Origin: Rhizophagus clarus
Taxonomy: Eukaryota > Glomeromycota > Glomeromycetes > Glomerales > Glomeraceae
Reading direction: 5' to 3'
Assembly: GCA_015698045.1 (NCBI GenBank)
Contig: BLAL01000068.1
Span: 992,001 to 1,056,000 of the forward strand
DNA length: 64,000 bases
Positions 44,058-56,958 of this stretch are shown piece by piece (position 1 is the stretch's first letter; each line of letters starts with the position of its first letter). The notes below the pieces were generated by a model that saw only the letters and a list, made by a program, of their open reading frames with translations, made no database searches and was not told the origin of the DNA. The position numbers and the translations under genes are program-made.

Positions 44058-46472
44058 AATTTAAATTTTTATCATTAAATTAAGAAAGAAAAAAAAAAAA
44101 AATTATGCTCGAAAATTCTTTGAAACATATATATATATTAAATATAAATAATAATTTATATTTTACATACATACATATATATACAGTATATATGGTTTAA
44201 AAAATGAAAAAAAAGAGAGTGTAACTTCCTCTTTTTTTCAAAGAATTTCCCAACAATTTAACGTTTTTTGTCTCACAAAAAAAAAAAAAAAAGGTTATGT
44301 CACACATTTGACAATGGAAAACCGGCAAGGAAAAAAAAAATAAAATAAAATAAAATGGGAAAATAAAAAGTATTTTTATATAAAAGAGAAAAAGGCGTAA
44401 ACTCGTACAAAAAAAAAATTATTATAACAATACTAAACAAAATAGCTATTTTAACAAACAAAAAAAAAAAATATTACTAAAAAAATCCATATTTCATTTA
44501 CTAGGAGATAATCAGAAGATTTTTTTTTTAAATTCAAAAAAGACATACGAGGATCTACATGATCGTTAGGTATTAACGGCCGGCCGTATAAAGCTGTTGC
44601 GCCCAAAAGTGGCTCAATTGATTTATCCTACTTGATTTTTTTAAAGAGAGTAAATAAATTGTTGCCAAGAAACCAAAATGCATTTAATCATATAAAGTAT
44701 ATAATAATTCTAATTTTGCATGAAATCAAGTACAAAACTAAAATAAAATTACACAAATAGAGCAAAAGTAAACCATTCTTTTCGGATTGGAAACGTAGAA
44801 GCAATTATAAATAGAGTAGTAAATAAAATGAAAAGCTATACCGTTTATATCTAATGTGTTCAACTGCACGTGATAAGTATTGTTAAAACCTAATTGTTTG
44901 AGATTCCTGTTACATAACGTACATACGACACCATTGGATGATTTTTTTATAAATGATTACCCATTTTTGATCAACATATTCAGTTCATTTATCGCATAGA
45001 CTGGTCATGCGGTGTTTCACAACAATAATTCTCATGCATTTAATTATAGTACGGATTTTAGAATAATACTAAACGTGATAATCCAATGTGATTCCGATTT
45101 TTGTTTTTTTAACTCAAACTTTTCATAAAAAATTATCTCTCTTAAGTTTCAAATTAAAGTTCTTTGAGTTTCAGTTTTTAGTTTCGAACATGAAAATTGA
45201 GTTTCAAGTAATTAAAATGTCCAATAACGTTAATTATCCGATTAAGATAAAATTCTTGGCATTTTTTTTTTTTAAATGGTTATTTTATTATATATAAAGA
45301 GTGAAATTCCTTTTTGCTTGGATATTTGTTTTTTAAGATCGTGAATTATGAATTTTTCATAACAAAAAATTTGTAATCAAAGGGTGAAAATGTAAAAGAG
45401 GAGTTATGACCCATTCATCTGTCATATGTATCTGGTCTTTTTCTATTTTCCGAATTAGTAAACATCCGAAATTTCATCCGGATTTTAATCCAATCGGAAA
45501 TCCTAATATACTGAACATTCGGTACATTTCGGATGTCCAATCGGGTTTAAATGGTTAAACCCGATCAAATATGACATTAACAAACAATTCACCATGTGAG
45601 TTCCTGTGACGACAATTAAAGACAAAATGCTAAATTTAATATTGATTTGTGGAGTAATTCTCATCCCAGCCCAATACGGACTTCATTATAGGTAAGAATG
45701 ATGTGTAGGTCATAACACGTGATCAATATTGATGCTAAAAGTATGCTTTCGTATTCGCTTTGGGATAGTATATGATCATTCCACATATTCCACGTGATAT
45801 CCAAATTCATTTTACAGTAAAGAGATTATGATCCATGTTCAAATTGCTCAAAGCATATTGGTAAAGTTTAGACGCAAATCTTTTTAATTTCGGTAAAATT
45901 TTAAACCCTTTTACTGAAATTTATCGCGATTATTAGACACTATTTCAAATACTTATGATTTAAAATATATAACACAATATTATTACCAGTATTCATTAGT
46001 TGTGAAATATATTATTCATAACTAACGGTTATTTGTCATATGATTATTCCCATTGTACTTCCCAAATAAATTTATACGTAGTGAAACATTTCATTTTGTC
46101 TTGTTACAAAAGTTAATCTTTATTATGCTAAAAAAAAATTCCAATATTTGGCAAAAGTTATAATATAGTACGTTATTTTTATACAAATTAATTTATTTTA
46201 TATTATAATTCATTTATTAACTTTTCTCTTCTTTCTTTTTTAATATTAAAAAAAAAAAAAATGAAAGAAAGAAAGAAAGAAAGAAAGAAAGAGAAAAAGA
46301 TCGAGACGAAATTAATAAATAATTTCAGAGTAAATTTAAATATCTAAAATTCCCAAATAACCCATATCTATTTTCTAGCTCCCGTCCAAATAATTTCCTA
46401 ATAAATTTCTACATTTTAAACCCAAATTAACTTAAATAATCAAAATAAACTGAGATTGGCGTCAAAAATTCT
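44058..46472. other. Intergenic region with hairpin
   Basis: No gene was recognised. A perfect hairpin lies at 45540-45565 (ATCGGGTTTAA, loop ATGG, TTAAACCCGAT), just after repeated CATCCGAAATTTC / CATTTCGGATG words (45465-45540). A (GAAA)n microsatellite occupies 46263-46291. The frame at 45088-45297 has no features. Confidence 0.5.
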
Positions 46473-47321
46473 TTATTTTCTAAAATAACCACGACCATAA
46501 AGTGATCTCTTCTTCTTCTTAAGAGTATCAACATCCCCAATTGATTCATTCTCTGGATTATTTATACCTTCTCTTAATTGAGTAAAACGAGAATTGAATC
46601 CTATAGTTTCTCTTAATTGTGAAAATTGTTTAAAGGAAATTTTTTGAGGTTCTTTATTAACATACCAAGTAACACCTTCAGTACAAGGTGGTGTAGTTAA
46701 ACTACCAGAATAAGTATAGGCTTTAGTAACACCCTTAATGTCTTTCAACAAGTTAGCAAGTTTAACTTTATCAATACTCGTTGTGTTGCCAGGTTGTTTA
46801 GGTAAATTGTCGATAATTGGTGTCATAAATGCGGAGTCTTCTTCACCAGCATTATAAAGTACTGCAACTACGCTGATTTTTTCACTTTCACTTTTAAATA
46901 CTAAATGTTGTTCAATATCAAAATGACGACCTTCAATTCTATGTTCTGAAGGTGTGTGAAAATGAAATTGTAATAATTGATATTTTTCCCCATCAATTGT
47001 TATTTCTGCAGGTAATGGAACTTCTTCTTTCCCTGAAGAAATTTCCACCGTATTACCATTATGTATTAATTCAACTTCACAGGCATCATTAAATTTAGGG
47101 GATGGTGGTTCGGCTAATGTTTTTAAATCGTCTGAAGTAATATCAATTGGAGATTGTTTTTTTCCTGTATCACAAATTATGCTTTCGTTGCTAAGTAAAT
47201 GCCAAAATCTTGGTCCTATTTCTCCAACATATCCAAATTCTAATTTTTCTGTTGCGTGATTAATATCAGAAAAGAAAAAGATGACAAATAAAATAACGCT
47301 GATTAAGAATGTTGAATTCAT
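46473..47321 (-). CDS. Secreted alpha-carbonic anhydrase
   Basis: A single exon codes for 282 aa with a signal peptide of about 23 residues (MNSTFLISVILFVIFFFSDI). The family core is clear: QSPIDI (56-61), the zinc ligands in QFHFHTPSEH (His120 and His122) and IEQHLVF (His139), Glu126 of the PSEH motif, and SLTTPPCTEGVTWYV with the conserved Thr. The enzyme interconverts CO2 and bicarbonate at the cell surface or outside. The C-terminus is basic (LKKKKRSLYGRGYFRK) without a GPI signal. Length is normal for the family. Confidence 0.95.
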   Translation of the reverse strand: MNSTFLISVILFVIFFFSDINHATEKLEFGYVGEIGPRFWHLLSNESIICDTGKKQSPIDITSDDLKTLAEPPSPKFNDACEVELIHNGNTVEISSGKEEVPLPAEITIDGEKYQLLQFHFHTPSEHRIEGRHFDIEQHLVFKSESEKISVVAVLYNAGEEDSAFMTPIIDNLPKQPGNTTSIDKVKLANLLKDIKGVTKAYTYSGSLTTPPCTEGVTWYVNKEPQKISFKQFSQLRETIGFNSRFTQLREGINNPENESIGDVDTLKKKKRSLYGRGYFRK

Positions 47322-48451
47322 TTTTGATATGCGAATTTTCGGTAAAATAAATAAAGTTCAAAGGAAAAGGTAAAAAAAAAATATTGGGTTTATATGTATA
47401 TTATTATATATATATATATATATATAATATAAGAATAGAGAACCAGTCAACTATTCTAAGGTAAAATTATAAGGAGGGATGGGAGGAAAGAAGAAAGAAG
47501 AAAAAAAGAATTAACGCCAATTAAAAAAAAAAAAAAAGAAAAGGTGAAGAGAATGATAAAAAAGGGGAGGAATCTTCAGCCCATATTTATATAATTATAA
47601 CGGTCTTATAAATTAATTATATATATTTATATACTTATCGATAATATAATGAATAAAAAATTCAATATTATTTATTTATGTAACTTAAGTACGTTTTGAA
47701 TGTAATTTGTTTATGTATTATTTTACTCTTTGAAAATTATGCATCCACTTATTTTTCTTTGTCTGATCAGGATGTGCTATTCTATAATTGCAATGCAATT
47801 TTTTTAAATCCTCCGAATAAATTAAGGTAATCGCACAATTCTGGGAAAGATAATACATCTGTACATTATAATTTATTTAATATAAAATTACTGCGCAAAA
47901 CATGCATTAATATAATATTGTGTACGATGAATGAAAAATCTAAAAAGAAATTTCGATCTCTTAGAACGGTAAGTCATAAATTATTTGTTGTCCTTTTTTT
48001 TATATATAAAACTTACTTGTTCGCCATCCCGCCTTTTCCCCCCCTTTTTTTGTTTCTGGAATTTCTAGAAATTCAACATAATTTGTATATGTTATGCATA
48101 TTTTTTTTTTTATTTTATTTTTTTTTATTTTTTCGGAAAACACCCATCGGTTTATATTAGTTAATACAGGGTTCTGAAGCAGGGATAATTTAAACGATAA
48201 TTGAATAATTTATGTATCGTAAAGATAAGGAAGATTTACCGAACCGATTATTTCGGTCATACTGTAAAGTAATTTATATCCAATAAATTAAAAAATGTAT
48301 AACCATCGTTAAATAACATCGTTTTATTACATTCTCTTTCTATTATTAGACTAATTATTATGAAGGTCAAAATAATTTTGTGATTATTTAATGCGTGACT
48401 TTTTTTGTGAAAAAAAAAAAATTCTTTTTTCCTTTTTTGATCCAAGAATTT

Positions 48452-48490
<39 letters not shown>

Positions 48491-50104
48491 TAATTAATCA
48501 TTTTTTTATTATTATTTATTTTTTTTCATTACTTAATTTTTTCTTTAAATTTTTTTTTTTTACTTTTAAAACTTTTTTACTTTTAAAATTTTTTTTTTTT
48601 TTTTTAAAAAAAAAAAAAGCTAGATCTACTTTTGATTCGCTTAATAATCTTTGTCTTTGATTACGTAAAATTATAAAATTATTCAATAATGTTACGTACA
48701 AGTTTTATTTTTACGTTTTTTTTTCAAAAGAATATATATATATATATAACACACCACATGAAAAAAAAGAATATTGGTTATCTTGGTTAATGTATTTTTT
48801 GTGTACTTTTGTGTACGTTTATGTAAGTTTGTGTATTGTGTATTTTAATCGAAATTTCTGTTTAGAAATCTAATATTTATTTATTTTTATGCACATAATG
48901 CGTATCAGATACAGAATTTTTCCTTTTTTTAAAACCGATTATGAAACAAATGAAAATTTCCTTTTGCTCATTATAGTAATTTATATAATTGATTAAAGAG
49001 AAAAACCCAAAGGATAAAAAAAAAAATTTTTTTTTTTTTTAACCAAATTTAGTTCAAATTTTTTTATCATGAATTTTAAATTTCACCCTTTTTTAAAAAT
49101 TTAAAGTTCATAATATATTTGATATTCCTGAAACATTTTTCGAATTTTGATTCCTTTAACCGGATAATAAAAAAAATCCCCCCCCCCCCCTTTTTTTTTT
49201 TTTACCATCTTCAATTTTCATCGGCAAATGTTTTTTGAAACATATTGTAAATAAACAATAATCTCGTTCGTTCGTTAAATAATAATAATGTTATTTTCTT
49301 AAAAATATAAACAATTACTTTAAAATATTGTGTATATTAATTAATACGTAATATTTATATGTTATGCTTAAATTAATGTTTTATTTCAAAATACTAATTA
49401 GTTATGAATCTATCATGTTTTTGGTTATTTATGATGTTCACGTAATTTACATGTATTAATCATGTAACGTAACATTACTTCTCACACCAATGTCTGATAC
49501 TCTGATCGTTAAAAGTTCCTATTTTCTTAATTATTAATTATAAAATTATTTAGTAAGGATGATGATTCGCATGATAAAGAAACTCCCCCACGTGTTAAGC
49601 TGTGTTATCCTATCTCCCACGATTAATAATCTAATTTAATATATAAATCGTCTAGACCGATAAATATCTAAAAATAAACGCGTGAATGGAATACTATTAC
49701 ATGCCGTACACGCTGCACAAACGTGTCAAAATTAGTAAATTATATTGTTTTTCGCAAATGATCGACTAAAGTTAACTCAACAAACATCACAAAAAAGGCA
49801 ATTTTTGGAGTCCCAGAATTAGACCCGTTTTTTTGCCGGTCGTTTGAGGATAAGATCTGCATTTATTTAGTAATGTCAGTGTAATAAGTATAATGACCTC
49901 ACTACACAAAAAACATTTAATCAAAACATATATGTTTCGTGTTCAATTTTAATAAAATTCGTAAATTACTTTCTGAAAGGAATCCATCAAAAATAATAAA
50001 AAAAGTAAATTTTTCAGCTATAAAAAAAAAATTTTTTTTTTTTCGTACCCAAATGTCCAACATAATATAATATAATATGATAATACTAATTTTCTTTTCT
50101 TTTC

Positions 50105-50142
<38 letters not shown>

Positions 50143-50357
50143 TGAATCAAGCTAATACATAATAGTAAATAATATATATAACAAATTATATTTTTAAAAT
50201 TTTTCTCATCAAAATTAATTTTTTTTTTTCTTTTTTTTCTTTTTTTTTTTTAATAATGTACAACATAATTTAAACAAGAGTGGGGAGAATGAATTATTTG
50301 ATAAATAATAAGAATGACTAAATGATAAAGAGACTTAAGACGGTGTTATAATTGAAA
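47322..50357. other. AT-rich intergenic region, 3 kb
   Basis: No gene was recognised. Features are an (AT)n run at about 47405-47428, very long T/A runs (48450-48615, 50100-50140) and a C run followed by a T run at about 49176-49203. Short Phe/Lys-rich frames (47918-48160, 48257-48490, 49917-50150) follow from the homopolymers. Confidence 0.5.
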
Positions 50358-53300
50358 TCACTGTCCTGTTAATTCTTCCTCAATACGAGCCATTTTTTGA
50401 TTGTTTTCCGTTGTCGTTCCAATTGTATTATTTATTACATTATTAACATCACCAACACTAGAGTTTACCGGAACCTCTAAATTAAACAATAATTCATCTT
50501 GTATAGAATTACCTGATGCAGGTGAACCAGTAATATCTCCTACACCTTCAGTTATTAAATGTTGTGATGATAAGGAAGAATTTGAACCTACGTGACGTAT
50601 TCCTACTCCTAATTCACTAGGATATGATGAATAATCCCCAATAACTATATTGTCCGTTTGCATCATGCCCATTTCTGTTCCTTTTTTGAGGTTCCCTCCA
50701 GATATAATACTAGGATTTCTAGTCTGAAGTATTCGTGTAGATTGAGTCATGAGTTCTCCACGTTTTTCTAATGTAACATTCTCCGAAAGTTTTGATGGTA
50801 CAACAGGTGGATGCATGGTAGATTTACTTATGGATGACATTGTTGAAGAAGAAGAAACGGACCCGCTTAATGTACCATGTGTAAGACCACTTTGATGTGG
50901 GCCAGTTTGTAATGTTACGGAGGTAATAGAATCCGAAAGAGTATTATGTGATTCTTTACTTTTTTGAAATCGATAAAATTGTAATTGCTGTTCATATTTT
51001 TTAAAAATGATGAAAAGGATTTAGATTATTTTATAATTTTTTAAAATTTAAAATAATAATTACCTTTGACTTATACATAGAACCGGACATATTATCCCCT
51101 AGATTTTCGTCCGATCCTGTTGGACTTTTATTAAACATCTTCAGCGGCTCTCTGGTATCAACGAAACGGACAAATGCTCCCACATCATCGTCTGGATCAA
51201 GCGAAGCAAAGAAGGACTGAAAATAAATCATACAATATAATAATTTAGCTTCCTCAATCATTTAGAAAAAACGTATAATCAAAAAAAATGGAATAATTAA
51301 GCGACTAACTGAATTAAATGATCCACCAGACCCGTCACTCCTATTCGTTAAAGACCTTTTTCGACTACTAACGCTTTCTCTTCCGCTTTCTCTTCCATTA
51401 GATCCATTATTTCTTTCATGTCGATTGCTGAAACTCGAATAAAATTTCGTCGTTAAGCTTCCAGCTGATGAATTCGATTTAACCGAAGATGAAAGTGTAG
51501 CATAGCCGCTTAACGGCCTTGATGATCGTTGCTGTAAAGAAAGTGAAGATGGTGACCTATGTAATGGCGAAGAACGTTCAGAGAATGTAGGAGATGGAAG
51601 ATTATCTTGAGAAGGTGAAGAAGAAAGGGATGGTGATTTAAAAGGTTGAATCAATGTTACATTTGGACGTGATGATGAGAGATTATCATATCGCTAAAAT
51701 GATAAAAAGATCATATTATATTAATTCAAGAAAATCGCGTACAAATGAAAAATACATTATATAATAAATACCCCACTACGTTGATTCTCGAGAGATCGTC
51801 TCGAATCATATGACCTTAAAGGCAGAATTGGCGCATTAATGCTTGATGGTGCCTGAATTTTTGGAAAGGAAAGTTCTGTATTTACATCTAGATGTGATTG
51901 TGGGGTACCACTTAATAATGGATTGTTATATTGAGGTGAATGTGGAAATAGATATCCGGAAGGTGGGGTCTTATGAATATGTAAATAATTCAATAATTAG
52001 TACTTATTTATAAAATAAATGAAAATAAATAATTAAAATTTCTAAAGACAGACATTCATCCTTGTTGGCACACTTTTTCGCCTTTCTTCCTTTTGCTTTC
52101 TTTGTTCTTGTTCTTGATAATATTTTACAACTGTAGGGGTAAAAAATTGCTCATCAAAATCCACCATAAAATTTGCACTAATCATTTCTTCTTCAGATTC
52201 ATCGATATAGAATTCACAATTTATTCGATATTTCGCTTTCAGAGATAGCGATCTTTTTAATATTAATGATGTCAATATAACTAACAATGATGTGTTTTAT
52301 AAAAAAAGCGATAAATAAATTATTATCAACTTTACCCTAAAGGAGTATCGATTTGTCCAAATGTAAATTGAGAAGAAACGTTTGTTTCGCCCTCTATTAT
52401 AGGCACGTCTAGAATTATAAAATTTATTAAATGAATACAAATTTTGAAAAGGAAATCAAACTGAAATGTTTAAATCGTAACTTCTTCTAATAATAAAGAT
52501 TACCAATTCCAATATCATCTATGTAGTCAGCGTTAGGAAGCACGAATCGATACCCAATTTTTAAATCATGATTTAATTTCGTTTTTATTCTTTTAAACAA
52601 ACGAAAAGCCGGAAGTAATCGAACATAAGCATACAAAGAACGAAAAAATACTATTGATTTCTTATAAACAATAGGAAGGTCAGGCGGTTGATCCGTTGAT
52701 GGATGGCTAATATGATGTGTTAAGAAAAACATTTAATATAAAAACATCATGTAAATGAAACAAAAATTTTAATTACCTTAAAGATAATTGCCAGCTTTCT
52801 AATAAAATATTCTTTGTTTTACCATCAATATTCAGATCATGAACATCTACTTTACGTCGTCTTATCTCGTCAGTTATAACAAGTATTTTATTTTTTGGCA
52901 ATTCAGACGTATCCAAAAAGAATTCTATAATCATTGGATTTGGTGGTAGCCCCGTGGACGTTACAGTATGCCTCCAATCTTTTAGATCTTCTTTATAAAC
53001 ATCATCTGAATCCCATATTTCTAAATTAAACTGAATATAAATGGAAATAAAAAAAAAAAAGATATAAGTTTTTCTTTTTTTTTCCTCTAAGTAAAATATG
53101 CAAAATTTCAATTGATTTAATTTCTTCATTTTAAATTTAATTGAATTCATTAACATCGATCTTTCGCTTCAACCATTATTTATCTTCTTATATAAAATTC
53201 GGAAGAAGTGAGAATCCCATTATAAATTTATTTAATTAAAAACATACCCATCTATTGGGCCTCCTTGAAGCTTGTCGTGGATTTAATGTTAAATTGGTAT

Positions 53301-53556
53301 TAGGTGGAATATTTCCACTGCTTAGACTATCATATTGTATAAGACGCGCCTGAGTGATTATTTGAGCAACTTTGGTATAAAAATTCTACAAATAAAAAAA
53401 ATACAAATTTTAAAGTTGAATTTATTAATTACTTTATCTTCAAAAGCACATCAGACAAACCTGTACGATTTGGTCTGTTTTTGATTGACGCGGGTAATAA
53501 GGTGGAGCAGGAGGAAGTGAAGTTTGTGAAGGAGTTCTGCGCATGTCATGCGGCAT
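50358..53556 (-). CDS. ATG13: Autophagy protein Atg13
   Basis: About ten exons join in frame. The first five are 53461-53556, 53248-53385, 52777-53030, 52504-52706 and 52336-52408; the sixth runs from 52252 to about 52054. Atg13 signatures are consecutive: NFYTKVAQIITQARLIQYDS, FNLEIWDSDD, PPNPMIIEFFLDTSELP, LPIVYKKSIVFFRSLYAYVR, LLPAFRLFKRIK, VPIIEGETNVSSQFTFGQID followed by TPLG, and SLSLKAKYRINCEFY. Together they form the N-terminal HORMA domain. The second half is Ser/Pro-rich and disordered, with SFFASLDPDDDVGAFVRFVD and no other recognised domain, as is usual for Atg13. It regulates the Atg1 kinase complex under TOR control, and the Ser-rich tail is where phosphorylation occurs in the family. 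The start MPHDMRRTPSQTS is the first ATG in frame before the HORMA domain. Confidence 0.92.
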
Positions 53557-55166
53557 CAAGTATTCTTTTGGAATATTATACTAAAGAAGAAGAAAAAAAA
53601 TATAATGGAATGACTGAAGCTAATATATATATATGTATCTTACAGCAAGGTATCCATTTAGAATTTTAGCGAATATTTTGGTTTATAATTATTTTAATAG
53701 TTTTTATTCCTAGTATAAACAAAAAGAAAAAGAACTAAAAATTTGGTTGAAAGACGTAAAAAAAATACGGTTTTCGACCGATATTTTTTATATATATAAA
53801 AAAGAAAAAAGTATAACAAACAATGAAATTTTTGTTTACTTTCAGACAGAGTTTAGTTAAATACTACACTAATTTCCTTTTTAGACTCGGTTACCACTAA
53901 AAACTAGTATTCAACCCCGATGCAAGCTGAAACTCATGCAACCAAAAAAAAACCCATAAAGCGGGTGACTAAGAGACAAATATATCGTTTTTATATGGAT
54001 TAATCTTTTATCATTTAATTCTGATTATATATATATATTTCATTATTTGATGTGTTAATAATTAAAAAAAACAATACATACGGGAAATAATAATAATTAA
54101 ATCAAAAGAGAACAAAGTATTTATATGTTTATTACATGGGTCGTCACACCATACAAAAATACCAGATTAACACGCCGTAAACCTTTGGGGTAAAAAACAA
54201 AAAGCATTTTTAAATAAATTAGCCAATAGATTCTCTGCGGATTTTCATGAATACTTTTTACCGCGTATGTGTATATGCGCGCAAAACTTTCAGCCAAGAT
54301 TCGGAAATATATCTCCAGCTGCGTTCAATTATTACCATAAAAAAGTTGCTAAGATAATTTTGGCATATGTCTAGGATCAGCTGAATCATTAAAGGTTTCC
54401 ACGCGAACATCCGAACATCCACGAGATCATGACCTTATTAATCCTAAATTCCCTAATTTAGTCGATTATTCTTGATTGATCGACAATATACTATGCAATT
54501 TCCAATAGGTAAAATTTTACAAATAATAATTCTTACTGAACTTAAGAATTTATCCAATGTATTATTGGTATTATTGCACATAGTTGACATCTTTTGTATG
54601 ATATCTTCTTCTTTTAAGGGGTTAATGAGAAAAAAAAAAAAAATACTATGCAAAGAAGGCACTCACAATTAAAAGTGTACTAGCTCAATTGTTCGGCAAA
54701 ACTGGTTAGTTAATTGATTAATAATCAACTTTGCACATAATACTATTTATGTCGTTCGGATAAAATAATGGAGTTTATGTTCTTATCTTTCATTTTCAAA
54801 TTAAACGTAATATGATGTGATTGGTCAATATCTTAGTAGTACTGATGATTTCGCGTGAAGAAAACTTGTTTAAATTATTAAATTAAATAATTAAGAAATG
54901 TATGACGAACTATTTTTAGGTCGGAAAATAAACATCCGATTATAATATACAACAAGCCGATAAATTTTGCCGACCCGGTAAATAAAAATTACGTAACCCT
55001 GATTGCGTCAAATCTATAAAAATAGTGTAAATAACTTTCAGTTTTCCCTTTTCTTCTACATAGTTTTCTTAATTTAATTTTCATAAAACTTTTTTTCGAA
55101 TTAATTATAATTAATACATTAAAAGAAACTATAAATTTAATTTTTCATACTGAATTTTTAATTAAG
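53557..55166. other. Intergenic region between divergent genes
   Basis: No gene was recognised. CCAAT (inverted, ATTGGTC at about 54820) and TATA (55015) signals near the right end belong to the hydrolase gene. Confidence 0.5.
55015..55023 (+). promoter_or_regulatory. TATA box of the alpha/beta hydrolase gene
   Basis: TATAAAAAT lies 152 bp before the start codon, with an inverted CCAAT word about 195 bp further upstream. Confidence 0.4.
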
Positions 55167-56559
55167 ATGGCTAGTGTATCTTCTGCTATATTATCAACAC
55201 CACCAATTATCCCGCCTGCACCGTCAGTATTATTTTACCTTCATTTTCCTGTTATAAATAATCTCAAATACTAACTTTTTTTTTTTATTTATAATTAGTT
55301 CTCCTTATGTTAGGTTTGCATCGTTGAGACATTGGTTTTCACGTTCAGAACAAACATCTGAAGCTGCCGAAGCACGCTTATTGTCACGTTTAGCATATTT
55401 TACATTAGGAGGTAAAACATTGGGTACACCAGCTGATTCAAAAACTACAGCAAAAGTAGGATTGGTTGATTTAGATAATAATGGAATAAGAAAGATTAAT
55501 ACATTAGTTATAGATCAAAAAGGTAATGACTTTGCAATCGACAGTGGATCAATTTCATCCTTACTCTCTTCGTCGAAAACTGACTCGCATACAAGTGAAG
55601 ATGAACTACTTGGATTTACTCATATACCACAAACTGATTTGAAAGTGCAATCAAATACGACTACGGTAAACGAAAGTAAAAATTCTTCGATAAAAAATCT
55701 GGTCATGTGTCATGGTTTTGGGGCAGGACTTGGATTCTTTTATAGAAACTATCATGGATTAAGTCAAGTACCAGGATGGAAAATTTATAGTATAGATTGG
55801 TTAGGCATGGGTAGAAGTTCTCGACCAAGATTCACTATAAAAGAAAAAGAAGTTGATAAATATGTTGAGGAAACCGAAAATTTTTTTGTTGATTCTTTGG
55901 AGAAATGGAGAGAAATTCATAAAATTGATAAAATGACCTTATTGGGACATAGTTTAGGTGGTTATTTAGCTGCAGTTTATGCTTTAAAATATCCTACGCG
56001 TGTAGAAAGACTTATATTGGTTTCGCCGGTTGGTGTACCAAGAAATCCACAAAATGATCCAGAATTTCATAATTCAGATGGTCGCAGCATAAGACAAATT
56101 CCTGGATGGGTAATACGATTGTGGAATGCAAATTTTACTCCACAATTAATATTACGTTGGTTAGGTCCACTTGGACCATCTCTTGTATCAAAATATACAT
56201 CAAGAAGATTTTCACATCTTGAGGAAGTAGATCAATTAGATTTACATGATTACATTTATCATATTTCAACAGCTACGGGTAGTGGAGAATATTCTGTCAC
56301 AAGATTACTTGAACCCGGTGCTTACGCTCGTAAACCATTAATTGATAGATTACATGAAATTAAAATGCCTACTACATTTTTATATGGTGAAGATGATTGG
56401 ATGGATTTTCGTGCTGCTGAAAAGGCTAAAAAATTAATGAATGTGCCTGTTAAAGTTGAAAGGATACCAGATGCTGGACATCATCTTTATCTTGACAATC
56501 CTACTGAATTTAATAGAGCTGTTATTAAAGAAATGCTTGAAGTATCTAATAAGAGTTAA
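55167..56559 (+). CDS. Alpha/beta hydrolase of the ABHD4/5 - CLD1 family
   Basis: Two exons, 55167-55222 and 55299-56559, give 438 aa; the 76-bp intron has a perfect TACTAAC branch box. The fold is clear: oxyanion region VMCHGFGAGLGFFYRNY, IYSIDWLGMGRSSRPRF, nucleophile elbow LLGHSLGGYLAAVYA (Ser237), LILVSPVGVPRNP, the acid region LYGEDDWMDFRAA, and DAGHHLYLDNP with His413 and the HX4D motif of the CGI-58/ICT1/CLD1 group. Members act on lysophosphatidic acid, N-acyl phospholipids or cardiolipin. In yeast, Cld1 removes acyl chains from mitochondrial cardiolipin. The N-terminus (MASVSSAILSTPPIIPPAPS, then arginines) could be a mitochondrial presequence, but it is not strongly basic. Confidence 0.85.
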
Positions 56560-56958
56560 ACTAGATTATTTATTATTATGAGGACTATAGAGACAATATT
56601 GTTTATTTTTATTTAGTGTATTTAATAATATGAATGAATAAATGAATTTCTTTTTAATAAAAACAAATTTTATTTAAAGCTTTAGTAATTTCTATCTTTC
56701 TATTATTTCTTTACATAAAGAAACAACCACTATTATTAATAATAATAAACTTACCTATACTATTAATTAAAATGAATAAAATTTAATCATCGATTTTTTT
56801 TTTTAAAAAAAAAATAAATATTCGTAGTCAACAGACTTACCTCTATTTAAATATTATTTTATTTATTGAATACTAAATAAATTTTAAAAATCATTATTGA
56901 TAAATTCCCACAATTTTTATCAGACTTCATTAAGAATTACCCTCAAATTGCATTCCTT
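56560..56958. other. Intergenic region between convergent genes
   Basis: No gene. It holds the 3' ends of the hydrolase and TFB3 genes. Confidence 0.5.

Noticed and set aside
53481-53669. 62-aa plus-strand frame
   Set aside because: Antisense to the first exon of ATG13.
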